NCBI RefSeq assembly: GCF_900090045.1
Contig: NC_041783.1
Span: 620,001-684,000 of the forward strand
Direction: 5' to 3'
Source of the DNA: Plasmodium malariae
Lineage: Eukaryota > Apicomplexa > Aconoidasida > Haemosporida > Plasmodiidae
DNA length: 64,000 nucleotides
Position numbers and translations under genes: made by a program. Below are positions 1 through 11,500 of the stretch, piece after piece; the stretch's first letter is position 1, and the number at the start of each line of letters is the position of its first letter. A model generated the notes under the pieces. It made no database searches and had not been told where the DNA came from. It saw only the letters and a program-made list of their open reading frames with translations.

Positions 1-521
1 TCATGAAACTCTTCAACTGCACAGATTTCTCTCTGTTATAAATTGCATATGTTTACATTTGTTATTTCTATTTTTAAATTGTACGAGTATAAATTTTCTT
101 TAAAAGTTGAAACATACAAAAAAGAAAAAAATTATAATTAAATGGAATGAGAAGGATGACGCACTGGCGACAAGGCCAAAAAAAAAAAAAAAAAAAAAAG
201 AAAAGGAAAAAAAACTACACATCTCAAAACTGCAACGTGAGAAAAGTTGAAAATGAAGCATTTAAAATATGCATTAGAAACGTGCAATGCTGTGAAGAAT
301 GGTAAATATATACATAATAATATATCTAATAATACATAGACCTTGCATGCACAATGCATGCAAAATGGGTAACTTTAAGTGCAATTAGCATATATACGTA
401 TGTACGTACATACACATATATATATGTACATATACATACATATATATATACAATTTTATACACATACGTTAGTGATACACGAGGGGCACACAAAATACGC
501 TCGAACACTCATCGAGGAAGA

Positions 522-2465
522 CTAGTTAAATCCCTTTTCCAACAATCGCGTAACCGCAGAATTTACGTCACCTCCTGTTTCTTGCAAAGCTTGAATGTTC
601 GCATCGTTATCAATGAAACCCATTTCTTGAAGACTGACCAACTGAGAAGCATATTTTTCCTCAGGTGGTCTATTGTCAGCTACTTCGGTAGTATTAAAAT
701 CTAAATTTTGATTAGCATTTGGGAAATTAAAATTCCCTAAATTCCGATTAGCTCTCATAACCTGTTGAAATGTTTGTAGAAGTTCAGGAGACTGGAAAAG
801 GGCATTCATATTATTACCAATATTACCCGCATTACTACTATTACCTGCATTATTATTATTATTGTTATCGCTCTGGTTATTAGTACCGGTAGAGGTGTTA
901 GTACTTGCAAAATTATTTAAGTTATTTAAAAAGTCTTCCATTCTAAGTCCTCTTTGACTATTATTATTGCTAGCAGTGTTACTATTATTATTATTCATAT
1001 TTAAAGCATTTTCAATTTGTAAACCTGCTTGTAAAATTTCAGGTCTCAAAAATTCTCTTAGTAAATTAGGGTTTTCTAAAACGGGTTGCATAAGTGGACT
1101 TTGTGAAAAAGTATTTCTTAATAATGGATTATTTGATACTAAGTTAGTTAACATCTCTGGGTTACTACTTAGTTCATTCATTAAAGACCTAGCTAAAGGA
1201 TTACTTAATAATGAGCTCATGCTTTCTCTATTAAATTCGCCACCTGCATTCGCATTTAGTAGATTCGATAAATTACCAATGTTGAAATTGTCCGTAGCAC
1301 CTGAACCGGCGTTGAAATTGTTCATATCTGAGGAATAAAATAGACGAGGAACATTAATGCAATCAAAAAATTTACATATATATATATATGTGTGTACATG
1401 TAGGTATATGTGCAAAGATATATAATGTAAACAGGCAGTTGCCAAAATATTAATCAGGGAATCACTCAGCGCTCACATGGAGGCAGAATCTATTATGTAC
1501 ATCAAATTCATGTAGTAAGCCACTAGTCGAGGGAATATATTAGGGATACAATTACAAACACGTTATGATCAAATTGTACATTTATAAGATGCACACATAT
1601 AAATGGAATACAAACCTCCTGTTCCACTCTGCATCAACATTTGAACTAATGGGTTGTTATTGAAATCATTTAAATTATCACTTGGACTTGTGTTTTGGTC
1701 GTTTCCAATATTTTCATTTTTGTTACCCTCCTTTTCAGATTCGGCTATAAATTTGGAAGAGGAATCAAGTACGTCTAGGCATATGCGCATATACATTTGC
1801 ACACACATTGCATATATTCACATATATTTATGCCCATACACATGTAAATATAAACATGAACACATACCCATACACATACACATACATTTATACAAACATC
1901 TACATCCATATAACGTTTAAGCATAAGACCATAACAAGCAATTTTGAATTCCTTTTTTCTTACGCTCCTTGGAAGCTATCGCGCTACGAACTAAGTGCAT
2001 TGTATTTCCGTCTGCTACATTATATACTGTTAAAGACTCCTTATCCTTCAAGATTTTCCCTTAAAAATTAAGGAAAAAGGTCAAATATTATATAGTATAA
2101 TAATAAGGTTTCCCCAAGTATTACATATAAGTAATATGTAGTCATGCATAAAAACATTAAAAATAAAGCTTTGCATAAACGTATTTATATAAGGGTTATA
2201 GGTTTACCATACAAATATGTATTAAAGCAAATGTGTATGAATAAAAAACAAAATATGCATCTTTTGTAATTATTATTTATTTATTTTATTTCATTATTTT
2301 TTTTTCTTTTAAATAGAAACCTTTAAAAATCAGTCTCTGCGATTCCACAGGTATATCAACATGTTCAGCACATTTTTGTTTTAATTCCAAAACTGTTATA
2401 TCTGGTTCAATGGCAATTGTAAATTCTTTACCTCCTGTTACTTTAAATGAAACGTTTATTGTCAT
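522..2465 (-). CDS. DSK2: Ubiquilin/DSK2-type ubiquitin receptor, 4 exons
   Basis: Exons on the minus strand: 2465-2321, 2059-1964, 1744-1616 and 1327-522, giving about 391 residues with phases that close exactly. Residues 1-75 form a ubiquitin-like domain whose GKxLKDxxxL segment is split by the first intron. The middle is Asn-rich with Leu/Asn/Pro helical repeats like the STI1 segments of ubiquilins. The C-terminus (about 345-391) is a UBA domain with the LQEMGF motif and a final LLEKGF. Ubiquilins bind ubiquitinated clients through UBA and the proteasome through the ubiquitin-like domain, in cytosol and nucleus. The start is the only ATG that gives a complete ubiquitin-like fold. The gene is divergent from the HflX gene across a 1.8 kb intergenic region. 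Identification is firm; exon ends are inferred. Confidence 0.9.
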
Positions 2466-4244
2466 TTTTCTTTCCGTTGTTTCAAAACGTATTAATTTAT
2501 CTTATTGGAAGGATGGGCAATAGAGCAAAAGCGTCGATATATATATGTATACGTAAATATATATGTATTTATACGTAGATATATATATGTATTTGTAAAT
2601 ATATGTATGTATATTAAATATATATATTTATATATATGTTGTGTGTATATTTTTATTTTTGCTCATAATATTTGTTCCTTAAAAACACGAGTAAATAATC
2701 ATCTATTCGTTTATTTATTTTGTGAAAAATTTCTAATTTTTTTTCTTAACGATTATGAGCTTATAAACTCTTCACATAAAATAATACTTTAGTTTTTAAT
2801 TTTTTTTTCTTTTTTTTTGTAATATTTTATTATAATTATCATTATGCTATTATTATTTTGCTCTTATATTTTTATATTTTTATTTATTATTCTGTATAAC
2901 TTGTTAATATAAATGTTTTATTTATTTTTATATTTTTTCAAAATTTTTTTTCTTTTATGTGCACGTATTAATATTATTACAATACGTAATCTTATATATA
3001 TATGTATGTAATTATATATATGTATATATATAAATGTACACTCGAATATAACACTACGTAAGCCTATAAAAATACACTCCTTATACTACTGATTCATAAT
3101 TATATGTAAGTACATATATAAGTACGTAATAATATGACGTAATTGTTTGACATAACTGTATGACGTAATTGTTTGACATAAGTGTATGACGTAATTGTTT
3201 GACGTAACTGTTTGACGTAACTGTATGACGTAATTGTTTGACGTAGCTGTTTGATGTAATTGTTTGACGTAATAAAAGGAATTATATACAGTTTATGTTA
3301 CTTATACATAGCAATCAATGAATAAATATTTAAACATTTTTAAAGGTGAAAAAAATATAATATATATAATTATACTGCCACTTAGGAGTAAGGGTCCATA
3401 AAATTGATACTTCTTTTTAACAAAATAAGAAAAGTGTATATAAATGCAAATTGGTTAGTATATGCTTATAAAATGAAAATGCAAAGAAAATGTGAAAATA
3501 GAAAAATTGTTTCTTGCACAAATAGTTCCTCTTGTGTGAATTATAAGATTGAAATATGAAACGGTATGATATTGTTGTATATTATTATATTCATCTAATA
3601 TATATTAAAAAAAAATGAAGGCGAATTTTCAATTTGCTACAGCATGTGGCAAATAGGAGTAGCAAAAATTTAGTATTTCCACTTAACGAAAAATTTTGCT
3701 TATTTCAAAGTTCCAAAAAAAAGAAAAAGAAAACTTTTTTTAAAATAAAAAAAAAATATGTACTTATGTATACATTTATTTGTTTAAGATAAATTATGAT
3801 GTTAATCGCCTAACGGGGGTAGAGGAGTAGTAATTACATTGTTTATAATGTGCACATTATAGTATCATTTTAAAAAAATAATAATAAATTGCTACATTGT
3901 AAAAAATTTTAATAATAAGAACAATATAATAGATTGTTTTTTAAAAAAAAAAAAAAAAAAAGGACGATCTACGCTTATTCAGAATTGTGGAAATAAGAAA
4001 TAAATTCCAAGATCCGTGAACTTTAAATTGTTATGATGGAGAATAAGTAACAGATTTATGGCTAAAGAAAAAATACTACATTAAGGCAAAAAAAAAAAAA
4101 AAAAAATGTATATATATATATATATACATATGTTGTATGTATAGGATACAGTTTTTAAGTTTCTCTTTCGTTACACGCTGTTTATGTTTAAATAAGTCAT
4201 TGTGCACATGATGCTGACATCGTAAAGAAATAGTAAAAGCCAAA
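2466..4244. promoter_or_regulatory. Divergent intergenic region between DSK2 and HflX
   Basis: No convincing coding exon. It contains poly(A)/poly(T) tracts, (AT)n stretches and one minisatellite (3135-3273). As the shared upstream region of two divergently transcribed genes it must hold both promoters, but no specific element can be pointed to. Confidence 0.5.
3135..3273. repeat. 13-bp minisatellite, TGACGTAATTGTT family
   Basis: About ten tandem 13-base units. Variation is at a few positions (TAATTGTT, TAACTGTA, TAAGTGTA, TAGCTGTT). Every unit carries TGACGT or TGACAT. It sits about 0.7 kb upstream of DSK2 and 1 kb upstream of HflX. Confidence 0.85.
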
Positions 4245-6509
4245 ATGCGCTTTGCACCTGATTTGTTAAAAAATATATATAATATAGAGAAACGGTACTT
4301 TACAGATACAACGAAAGTAAAACTTAATAGTACAGGGAAAAAGGAAATTATTGTTTTACATCCTATATTAAAAAAGTCAAAAAAGTATAGCAAGAGCTGT
4401 GATGAAACACTTTACGATGCTCAGGAAGCTTTGGGGTTAGCTCGGTCAGCAGGGTTCAAAATTGCAAATGGAATTTCTATGCCATCAGGGGGTTGGACTA
4501 ATATGAAGTTCTCAAATGAATATAACAAGAAGAGCAAAATAAAAGATTTAGATAAACTTGATGGAACTAGAGAAATAAAACATACAGATAAAGAGGCAGT
4601 GAATAACTTGAGCTCTTCTAATAGCCCATATGTTGGTAACATAATAAAGAAGGAATTAAGTTATAAGGTGAACAAAAATTATTCAAATGATGATTGTTTC
4701 TCTGAACGTTCTGATTGTAGTATGGAAGAAGAATCGTTTGAAAAGGGAGATAGCATCAGTACTAAAGAGGATTATAATACAGAGAATGGGAACTCATCAA
4801 GGAAAGGTAGAAAAAGCGACGACAGTGATGCTAATTGTAATTATCGTTACAATCATGATTATGGTTGTGATGGTGCTAATGATAGTAACTATTTACATGC
4901 TCGTACAAAATGCGAAGAACTAGAAAAAAAAATTGCAGAATCTATCATAATTAAAGTTAATAGAATGGATGTTAAGTTTTATTTTGGTAAAGGTAAATTA
5001 AATGAATTGTCCAAATATTTTCTTAAAAAACCTGCACCGTATATATTTATTAATACGTTATTATCACCAGAACAATTCCGTAATTTGGATTTTCTGTTTA
5101 ATAGCTTGTTGAAAAGTTATCATGATGAATTACAGATGAATAGCAGGAGGGAAAAAGAGGAAAATTACTTTACTTTTAGAGTATCTGATTGTGTATACAA
5201 CAGGTCAAGCGAGGAACAAGGAGAGGGGGATGGTCAGGGGTATGTAGATATGTATAACGATTATTTAGAAGAGTACGAGGGGGAAGTAACGGAAAAAGGG
5301 GAAGAATCAGAAGATGATGACAAGGATGGTTACCCTTACGAACGAGCAGCCAAAGAGATATGCGAAAGAAAAAGTGGTCAGTTTGTGCCGATATACGTTG
5401 AGTTGTTTGACAGGTACAGTATCATTTTGTACATTATGAAGAGAAGGGCAAAAAGCAACTTAAGTAAACTACAGCTAGAACTGGCAAGGGCAAATTTTAT
5501 TTTGAACACCTATTCAGAAGATAACAAATCAAGAATGAAATATATAAAATATATTGAAAATAATGTTTTAGGAAAATCTCAATACGATTATGAAGAAAGG
5601 TATGACAAAATAAATGCATTCGATGTAGATAAACAAAATAAAAAGAAAAATTATGATTACCTAGGATATACAAGTAACTATATAAAAAATACAGAAACGT
5701 ATAAGGAATATGAAAAAAGAATTATTAATAATCTTTATGATAAATTAAGAAAAGAGTTGACAAAATGTAAAAATAATAATAGCTTACAAAACATTTCAAG
5801 AAAACATAAAGCTTTGATAGCCATTGTAGGTTATACAAATGCGGGGAAAACTAAACTAATAAATTATTTGACTAAATCTAATCTAAAAGCAAGAAATTTG
5901 CTCTTTCAAACATTAGATAATTCGTACAAAAATTTAAATATAGCTGATTGTTATTCGACAATTTTTATTGATTCAATTGGATTCATACAAAATATTCCTT
6001 ATTCTTTATACGAATCTTTTAAGATATCCTTAGATGCAATAAAGAATGCTGACATAGTTATTCATGTAATTGATGTAAGTCATCCACACAAAGAACGGCA
6101 AAAAAAATGTGTAATAGATACATTAAGGAAAATTGGAATAGCTGATGAATTTATACAAAACAATGTTGTGGAAGTATGGAATAAAATAGACAAGTTAACA
6201 GAGCAACAAATTTTCACTTTATATAAGAACAAACCAAAAAGTGCTCTACCCATTTCGGCCAAAAATGGCACGAACTGTGATATACTTATAAAAATTGTAC
6301 AAAAATTAGTTAATAAAATAAAAAATGTTCAAGTTTTAACTTTGCAATTTCCGACAAAAGAAGCCCAAGAAAGAATAAACTTTATTAGGAAGAATTTCAA
6401 AGTGGTTCCAGATTCGATTTCCTACACGCCAGATGGACATACAACGATTATCAAGTTGGTCGAGAATCCGAGCAACTTGAAAAAGTACTACGAGAAATTT
6501 GGAGAGTGA
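4245..6509 (+). CDS. HflX-family GTP-binding protein
   Basis: Single exon, 754 residues. The N-terminal HflX domain is recognisable from LYDAQEALGLARSAG (about residue 55), FGKGKLNEL (about 246) and DRYSIILYIMKRRAKS followed by KLQLELARA (about 388-415). The G domain follows: P-loop GYTNAGKT (529-536), DSIGF in place of DTxGF (576-580), NKID (646-649) and a late SAK. Bacterial HflX binds ribosomes and splits stalled 70S particles. The basic, hydrophobic start (MRFAPDLLKNIYNIEKRYF) would suit import into mitochondrion or apicoplast, which keep bacterial-type ribosomes; that is inference. Two acidic low-complexity insertions (about 100-225 and 320-375) make the protein much longer than the bacterial form, as is common in Plasmodium. 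Confidence 0.9.
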   Translation: MRFAPDLLKNIYNIEKRYFTDTTKVKLNSTGKKEIIVLHPILKKSKKYSKSCDETLYDAQEALGLARSAGFKIANGISMPSGGWTNMKFSNEYNKKSKIKDLDKLDGTREIKHTDKEAVNNLSSSNSPYVGNIIKKELSYKVNKNYSNDDCFSERSDCSMEEESFEKGDSISTKEDYNTENGNSSRKGRKSDDSDANCNYRYNHDYGCDGANDSNYLHARTKCEELEKKIAESIIIKVNRMDVKFYFGKGKLNELSKYFLKKPAPYIFINTLLSPEQFRNLDFLFNSLLKSYHDELQMNSRREKEENYFTFRVSDCVYNRSSEEQGEGDGQGYVDMYNDYLEEYEGEVTEKGEESEDDDKDGYPYERAAKEICERKSGQFVPIYVELFDRYSIILYIMKRRAKSNLSKLQLELARANFILNTYSEDNKSRMKYIKYIENNVLGKSQYDYEERYDKINAFDVDKQNKKKNYDYLGYTSNYIKNTETYKEYEKRIINNLYDKLRKELTKCKNNNSLQNISRKHKALIAIVGYTNAGKTKLINYLTKSNLKARNLLFQTLDNSYKNLNIADCYSTIFIDSIGFIQNIPYSLYESFKISLDAIKNADIVIHVIDVSHPHKERQKKCVIDTLRKIGIADEFIQNNVVEVWNKIDKLTEQQIFTLYKNKPKSALPISAKNGTNCDILIKIVQKLVNKIKNVQVLTLQFPTKEAQERINFIRKNFKVVPDSISYTPDGHTTIIKLVENPSNLKKYYEKFGE

Positions 6510-7774
6510 CACATGTGAATAAATACGCGAGTGTACATATGTGCCGTACATATATATATATATATATATGGCCCATATAATACCCTTACGTAGTTAACAA
6601 AAAGGAATTATAAAAGTTCCTAATGACTTAGGCCCATTTTACAGAAACTAGTCGGTGGCGTGTATAATTTAAGGACACTATACACAATATACGGATTGAA
6701 GGAAAATTGAGAACGTTATTTCGTGGATCGTAAAACTTTAAACGTATGAAAAATGCACGTTCCATTTATGTAAAAGTAATTAGGTACAGTGAAAATTGAG
6801 TAGAGGCTTTTTTTTTGTTTCGTATAAATATGTAAATATATACATTTTATATATTATATATGTATAAACCAATGTTTGCGTTTTCATAAGAACTTTTTTC
6901 ATTTCCCGCATTATGTTATACGCGTAAAAAATGAAATGTTACGAGAAAAGGGATATCCTTTGGAAAAATTAGCATATCATGTTAAAAAATTTTTTTTTTT
7001 TAATTTTTTAATTTTTTTTTTTTGTTTTCATGTTTAAAATTTGGTCCAATATTTATTTGTTTACGTTTTTCTTTGTTTGTGTAAAAAAATGCTGAATCTT
7101 TTCACAAAAAACGCTGCAATATAACAATTTTGAAGTAACTTTTTTGTTATTTTGTTTTTATAAATGTTTAAAAGGCCTTTTTTTTTTTTTTTTCATTTGA
7201 AAGTTTTCAGCTGTTTAGTTATTTTGCCATAAATTCTTTGCATGTATCTATACATACATATATATATGAGCTTATAAATATTCCTATTTGCATATATAAA
7301 TGGTTGAATAAATACCATGTATATGAAATTGTTTTACCAAAGTAAGGATCTAAATCTCATTAGCTATAGTACATTAAATGTAATATATTTTTTTAAGTCA
7401 CCTTTTACATATGCGATCTCTCTGTTTGCAGTCTCTTTTTATTTTTTTACTACAAGTAAAAATAATTTTTTAAAATTTTAGTATTATTTATATCCCCCAT
7501 GTATAACATCCTTCACTTACGCATAGTGATGAACTATGACATTTATCATTTATTAATTTTGTAAATAATTTATTAGAGTAATTTATTATACAATTTGTAT
7601 CAAAATAATAATAAAAAAATAAAAAAGTAAATAAATATATAAAATGAATTATTGAAGAAAAGTATGTAATTGGAAGCAATTAGGCCTATACTTCTTAACG
7701 ATTAAATAAGAATCTGTTCTTGCTACAAATAAAATATATTGACGAATGTTTTATTACATCTTACATATATATAA

Positions 7775-7806
<32 letters not shown>

Positions 7807-8185
7807 TATACCATTCCAGCAAGAGGGAGCGCAATAATGGTGTAGAATAGACTCAATAGTGACAATTCATTGTATTAGTAAGCTCTGTTACATCCCTTCA
7901 CGTTTACATTTCGGAAGCTTATAAATTTAATAAAACTCAAGTGCTAATAAAAGAAATGAAATAATGTCGTTTTTCTTTTTTTTTTTTATTAAGAAATGTT
8001 AGTTTACTATTATAAAAAGGAGAAGATATGTGCACGATATGTTTATGAGTTGTCACATCCGTAAATAAAAAAATATATATATATGTATATATACCCTTAC
8101 ATTGTGTTTGCGTACATATGCTAATCTGACGGCACATTGTTCCCCTGCTTAACCAAGTAGCCCTTAATTAGTATGCACAGTGGAA
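6510..8185. other. Intergenic, no gene seen
   Basis: Poly(T), poly(A) and (AT)n tracts with short chance reading frames only. It lies between the 3' end of HflX and the start of the Rpr2-like gene, so it should hold the terminator region of the first and the promoter of the second. Confidence 0.5.
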
Positions 8186-9304
8186 ATGGTAAAAGAAGAA
8201 AATGAAAAATTCTCGTATGTTAATAAAATAAAATTTACAGACATAACAGGTGACAACAAAACGGATAAAAGAGTAGAATACTTATGGAATTTAGCACTTT
8301 CAACGATTTATGAAAATGCAAAATTATCAACAAAATATGTTACACTAATAAAGAAAATCACAAAAAATAATTTAATTTTTGATAATATATGCTGTCATTA
8401 TTGTAATTTAATATATATCCCTTTTTATAACTGTGAGATTAAAAAAGTCCAAAATAAAAACACATTACTTTACAAATGCTTTTTATGTAACCGTAAAAGA
8501 AGATTAAATTTACAATGTTTTACAAATAATGCAAAAAGTAATTCTGTTAAGAATATTAGGAAAGATCGAATATTGAGTAGCTCGGGCAATTTGAAATCTT
8601 TCCTTATTAATGAGATCGATGACTACGAAATAAAAAAAAAAAGCGATTTTGTAAAGGGAGCAGAAAGTGCATTCACTGAAGGAGAACCTTTAAATGAGCT
8701 AAGGGCTAATAAAGATAATTCTCATGGGGAAAATAAGGGGGAAGCAATTGTGAACCATCTTGATGATAAAAGGGGTAATGATAAACGAAGTGATGATGAC
8801 GATCGAGGTGATAATATTAGTGATGATAACAGTCGTGATGGGAACGAAGGAATGACCATCAAGGACACCCTTTGTCATAGCATGGAGGGCCTTTTTACCA
8901 TTGACTATGGTCCCAGTAGTTGCACTGTTGCAACAAGGAATCTTAATATTCCATTAAAATGCAGCAGTTACAATAAAATGTGTAGCCATCTTGAGATTTA
9001 TAATAACTCCAAAAATAAGAACGATCCGTGTATAGGGGGCAACATCAAAAAAAAAATAAAACATAATGAAGATAAGAATAATGTGAATTGTATGAACAAA
9101 AAAAGAAGTATGTACAACGAGAATAAAAGGAATGTTGAACATAAAATTAAATCAACTGGTAAAACAGACAGCATGAACAACTGCTTTAGCGAGTTGAGTA
9201 AAAAAAATGAAAGACAAAGCATTGTTAACTTTGGCAATAGTAATAACTTCTTAAATTTTAACAAATCCAAAAAAAAAAAAAAAAATATATTAGATATCCT
9301 TTAA
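8186..9304 (+). CDS. RNase P/MRP subunit of the Rpr2/Rpp21/SNM1 family, candidate
   Basis: Single exon, 372 residues from the ATG at 8186; the frame extends 6 bases further upstream only through a GTG. Residues 30-60 (RVEYLWNLALSTIYENAKLS then YVTLIKKITK) match the helical N-terminal pattern of Rpr2/Rpp21. They are followed by a zinc ribbon: C70-x2-C73, a Pro/Cys segment, then C98-x2-C101 with the basic tail NRKRR. This fits the four-cysteine zinc site of the protein subunit that binds the RNA of RNase P, which processes the 5' end of tRNA. After residue 115 the protein is low-complexity, charged and Asn-rich, ending in a Lys run, so most of its length has no recognised fold. The family call rests on the first 110 residues. 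Confidence 0.72.
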   Translation: MVKEENEKFSYVNKIKFTDITGDNKTDKRVEYLWNLALSTIYENAKLSTKYVTLIKKITKNNLIFDNICCHYCNLIYIPFYNCEIKKVQNKNTLLYKCFLCNRKRRLNLQCFTNNAKSNSVKNIRKDRILSSSGNLKSFLINEIDDYEIKKKSDFVKGAESAFTEGEPLNELRANKDNSHGENKGEAIVNHLDDKRGNDKRSDDDDRGDNISDDNSRDGNEGMTIKDTLCHSMEGLFTIDYGPSSCTVATRNLNIPLKCSSYNKMCSHLEIYNNSKNKNDPCIGGNIKKKIKHNEDKNNVNCMNKKRSMYNENKRNVEHKIKSTGKTDSMNNCFSELSKKNERQSIVNFGNSNNFLNFNKSKKKKKNILDIL

Positions 9305-10241
9305 AATTAAGTTGCTATTTTTTTGTACTTAACCTTATCGTTCTAACGAAAGAAGCACACTTTTAAGTAAATTTTTCATTTTATTTTGTTCCATTTTGTT
9401 TCGTTTGGTTTCATTTTGTTTTATTTCATTTTATTTTATTATTTTTTTTTTTTTTTTCTATGTTATCATCCCATTTTAAAAGTAGAAAAAACAGATCTGC
9501 AAACTTCAATATACCTTTCCATGTTTTTTCGTACAATGAAAAAAGAAAACAGAAAAAAAAGCATTCATTTTGAACATTATTTTTTAACAAAGTTAACTGA
9601 GCTCACCGTATAGTGCTCATCTTATAAACTACTAATTCCCACTAATGTCACCAGAAAAAAAGAAAGAAAAAGAAAAAAAAAAAAAAAATCGTTTTATCAA
9701 TTGCACTGAATATACCTAACAAGCGTAAAAATAATTCCATTTTCAAAAATTAAAAAAATAGAAAATTATGGCAAATTCGAGCATTTGAGTAATATATAAA
9801 TACAAAATAAAATTGACACGTGTTTACGCACGCACATTTATGCAATTCATATACATACACATATATAAATAAATATATATATATACATTTGATCAAATAA
9901 AAATAAACTGGTGAAACATCCATATAGGAATGCTGTTAACGTTCTTCCTCCGCCATCTATGTTATTTTTATATTTTTCTTCTTCGTTCGCATATGTACAT
10001 AATTCTCTACAATTTTGTAGATAATACTGAGTATGTGTGATGATGAGAAGTTTTAGAAGTTTTTTCTTTTTTCTTTTTTTTTTTTTTTTTTTTTTTTTGC
10101 AAGCATATATAAATAAATGCACAAGGACAACATATCTACACGTAAATTATACGCACAGGAGAAGCTTTTTCCATATCTGGTAATCCATTGAATTAAATAT
10201 AAAAAAGAATATTAATACAGGAAAAAAAAATTGAAGCAAAA
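9305..10241. other. Intergenic, no gene seen
   Basis: TTTTATTTCATTTTG-type pyrimidine stretches and poly(A) near 9665-9690, poly(T) near 10075-10098. No supported exon. Confidence 0.5.
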
Positions 10242-11339
10242 ATGGAAAAAAAGAATGTTTTGATGCTGGGAAAAAAGTACAATATAACATGGCAACAAAC
10301 TATGTTGCGTATTTATGATCCAAAAGAAACAGTTGAGTTTTATGAAAAGAATTTTGGAATGATTAATATTCATACATATCATTTTAAGGAATATAATTTT
10401 TCCTTATATTTTATGATAACACCTCCATATGATGAAGAAGAAAGGAAGAAATTACCTACACCCAACACAAAAGAATCTGAAAAGTATTTGTGGGACTTAA
10501 AAACAGTATGTTTAGAACTAACATATAATCATAACAGTAATGAAAAGTTAAGTAATGGGAATAATGAAAATGACAAGGGGTTTGGGCATATTGCATTTAA
10601 TTGCCATGATGTTGTAGAATTATGTGATTTTCTTTTTAAAGAAAAGAATGTAAAATTTCATAAATTACCACATGAAACCAAAATGAAAACTATTGGTTTT
10701 GCTCTTGACCCAAACAGTTATTGGATTGAAATAGTTAGAAGATCAAGTCAAGTTAAATGGGAAAGTAATCATACTATTACCAATTTTTCTCAAACAATGA
10801 TTAGGATTAAAAACCCTAAAAAAAGTTTATATTTCTATATACATTTATTAGGTATGAAATTAATACATATAAAGCACAATTCCGACTTTTCCTTGTATTT
10901 TTTAAAGTCCAGTTATTTGAATGATGAAAATGAATTAAATGATCATAAGAAAATAGGAAAGGAACCAACACAAGAAGAATACAATTTTGAAATACTAAGG
11001 AATTCTTATCAATCCAATGAAGATTATGAAAATTTTAAAATGTCTTGGGAGCCTGTTTTAGAATTAACACATAATCATGGTACGGAAAATAATGATAATT
11101 TTTCGTATCATAATGGAAATACAGAACCCAGAGGTTTTGGTCACATCGGGTTTTTAGTAAACGATTTAGAGGGGTATTGTAAAGAGTTAGAAAATTTGAA
11201 TATTCCTTTTAAAAAAAAAGTACACGAAGGGATAATGAATAATATCGCTTTTGTCTATGACCCTGATAACTACTTGGTTGAGTTAATTCAAAGGGGCACG
11301 TCATTCAGTGTAACTAAAGAGAAAGAGGTAGAGGAGTGA
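10242..11339 (+). CDS. Glyoxalase I (lactoylglutathione lyase), tandem two-domain form
   Basis: Single exon, 365 residues, with two glyoxalase domains in one chain (about 14-168 and 178-353). Metal ligands are visible in each: Q19 (WQQTMLRI), E92 (CLELTYNH), H116 (GFGHIAF), E163 (YWIEIV) in the first, and Q184 (SQTMIRI), E274 (VLELTHNHG), H301 (GFGHIGF), E347 (YLVELI) in the second. The enzyme isomerises the methylglyoxal-glutathione hemithioacetal to S-lactoylglutathione in the cytosol, removing a toxic glycolytic by-product. P. falciparum GloI is a monomer with two active sites built from paired halves, and both sites here look intact. The two halves differ in loop length. A 22-bp minisatellite begins 28 bases after the stop. 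Confidence 0.95.
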   Translation: MEKKNVLMLGKKYNITWQQTMLRIYDPKETVEFYEKNFGMINIHTYHFKEYNFSLYFMITPPYDEEERKKLPTPNTKESEKYLWDLKTVCLELTYNHNSNEKLSNGNNENDKGFGHIAFNCHDVVELCDFLFKEKNVKFHKLPHETKMKTIGFALDPNSYWIEIVRRSSQVKWESNHTITNFSQTMIRIKNPKKSLYFYIHLLGMKLIHIKHNSDFSLYFLKSSYLNDENELNDHKKIGKEPTQEEYNFEILRNSYQSNEDYENFKMSWEPVLELTHNHGTENNDNFSYHNGNTEPRGFGHIGFLVNDLEGYCKELENLNIPFKKKVHEGIMNNIAFVYDPDNYLVELIQRGTSFSVTKEKEVEE

Positions 11340-11367
11340 GAAAAATAAAAAAACAGTAGTTGGAACA

Positions 11368-11500
11368 GTAAATAGGAAGTAAAATGGAGGTAAATAGGAA
11401 GTAAAATGGAGGTAAATAGGAAGTAAAATGGAGGTAAATAGGAAGTAAAATGGGGGTAAATAGGAATTAAAATGGAGGTAAATAGGAAGTAAAATGGAAG
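11368..11500. repeat. 22-bp minisatellite in the glyoxalase 3' flank
   Basis: Six tandem copies of a purine-rich 22-base unit (GTAAATAGGAAGTAAAATGG plus AG), breaking down into related shorter motifs up to about 11530. The long opposite-strand reading frame over it is an artefact of the repeat. Confidence 0.85.

Noticed and set aside
138..704. Reading frames on both strands downstream of DSK2
   Set aside because: They overlap the DSK2 3' end or translate poly(A) and CATACATA repeats.
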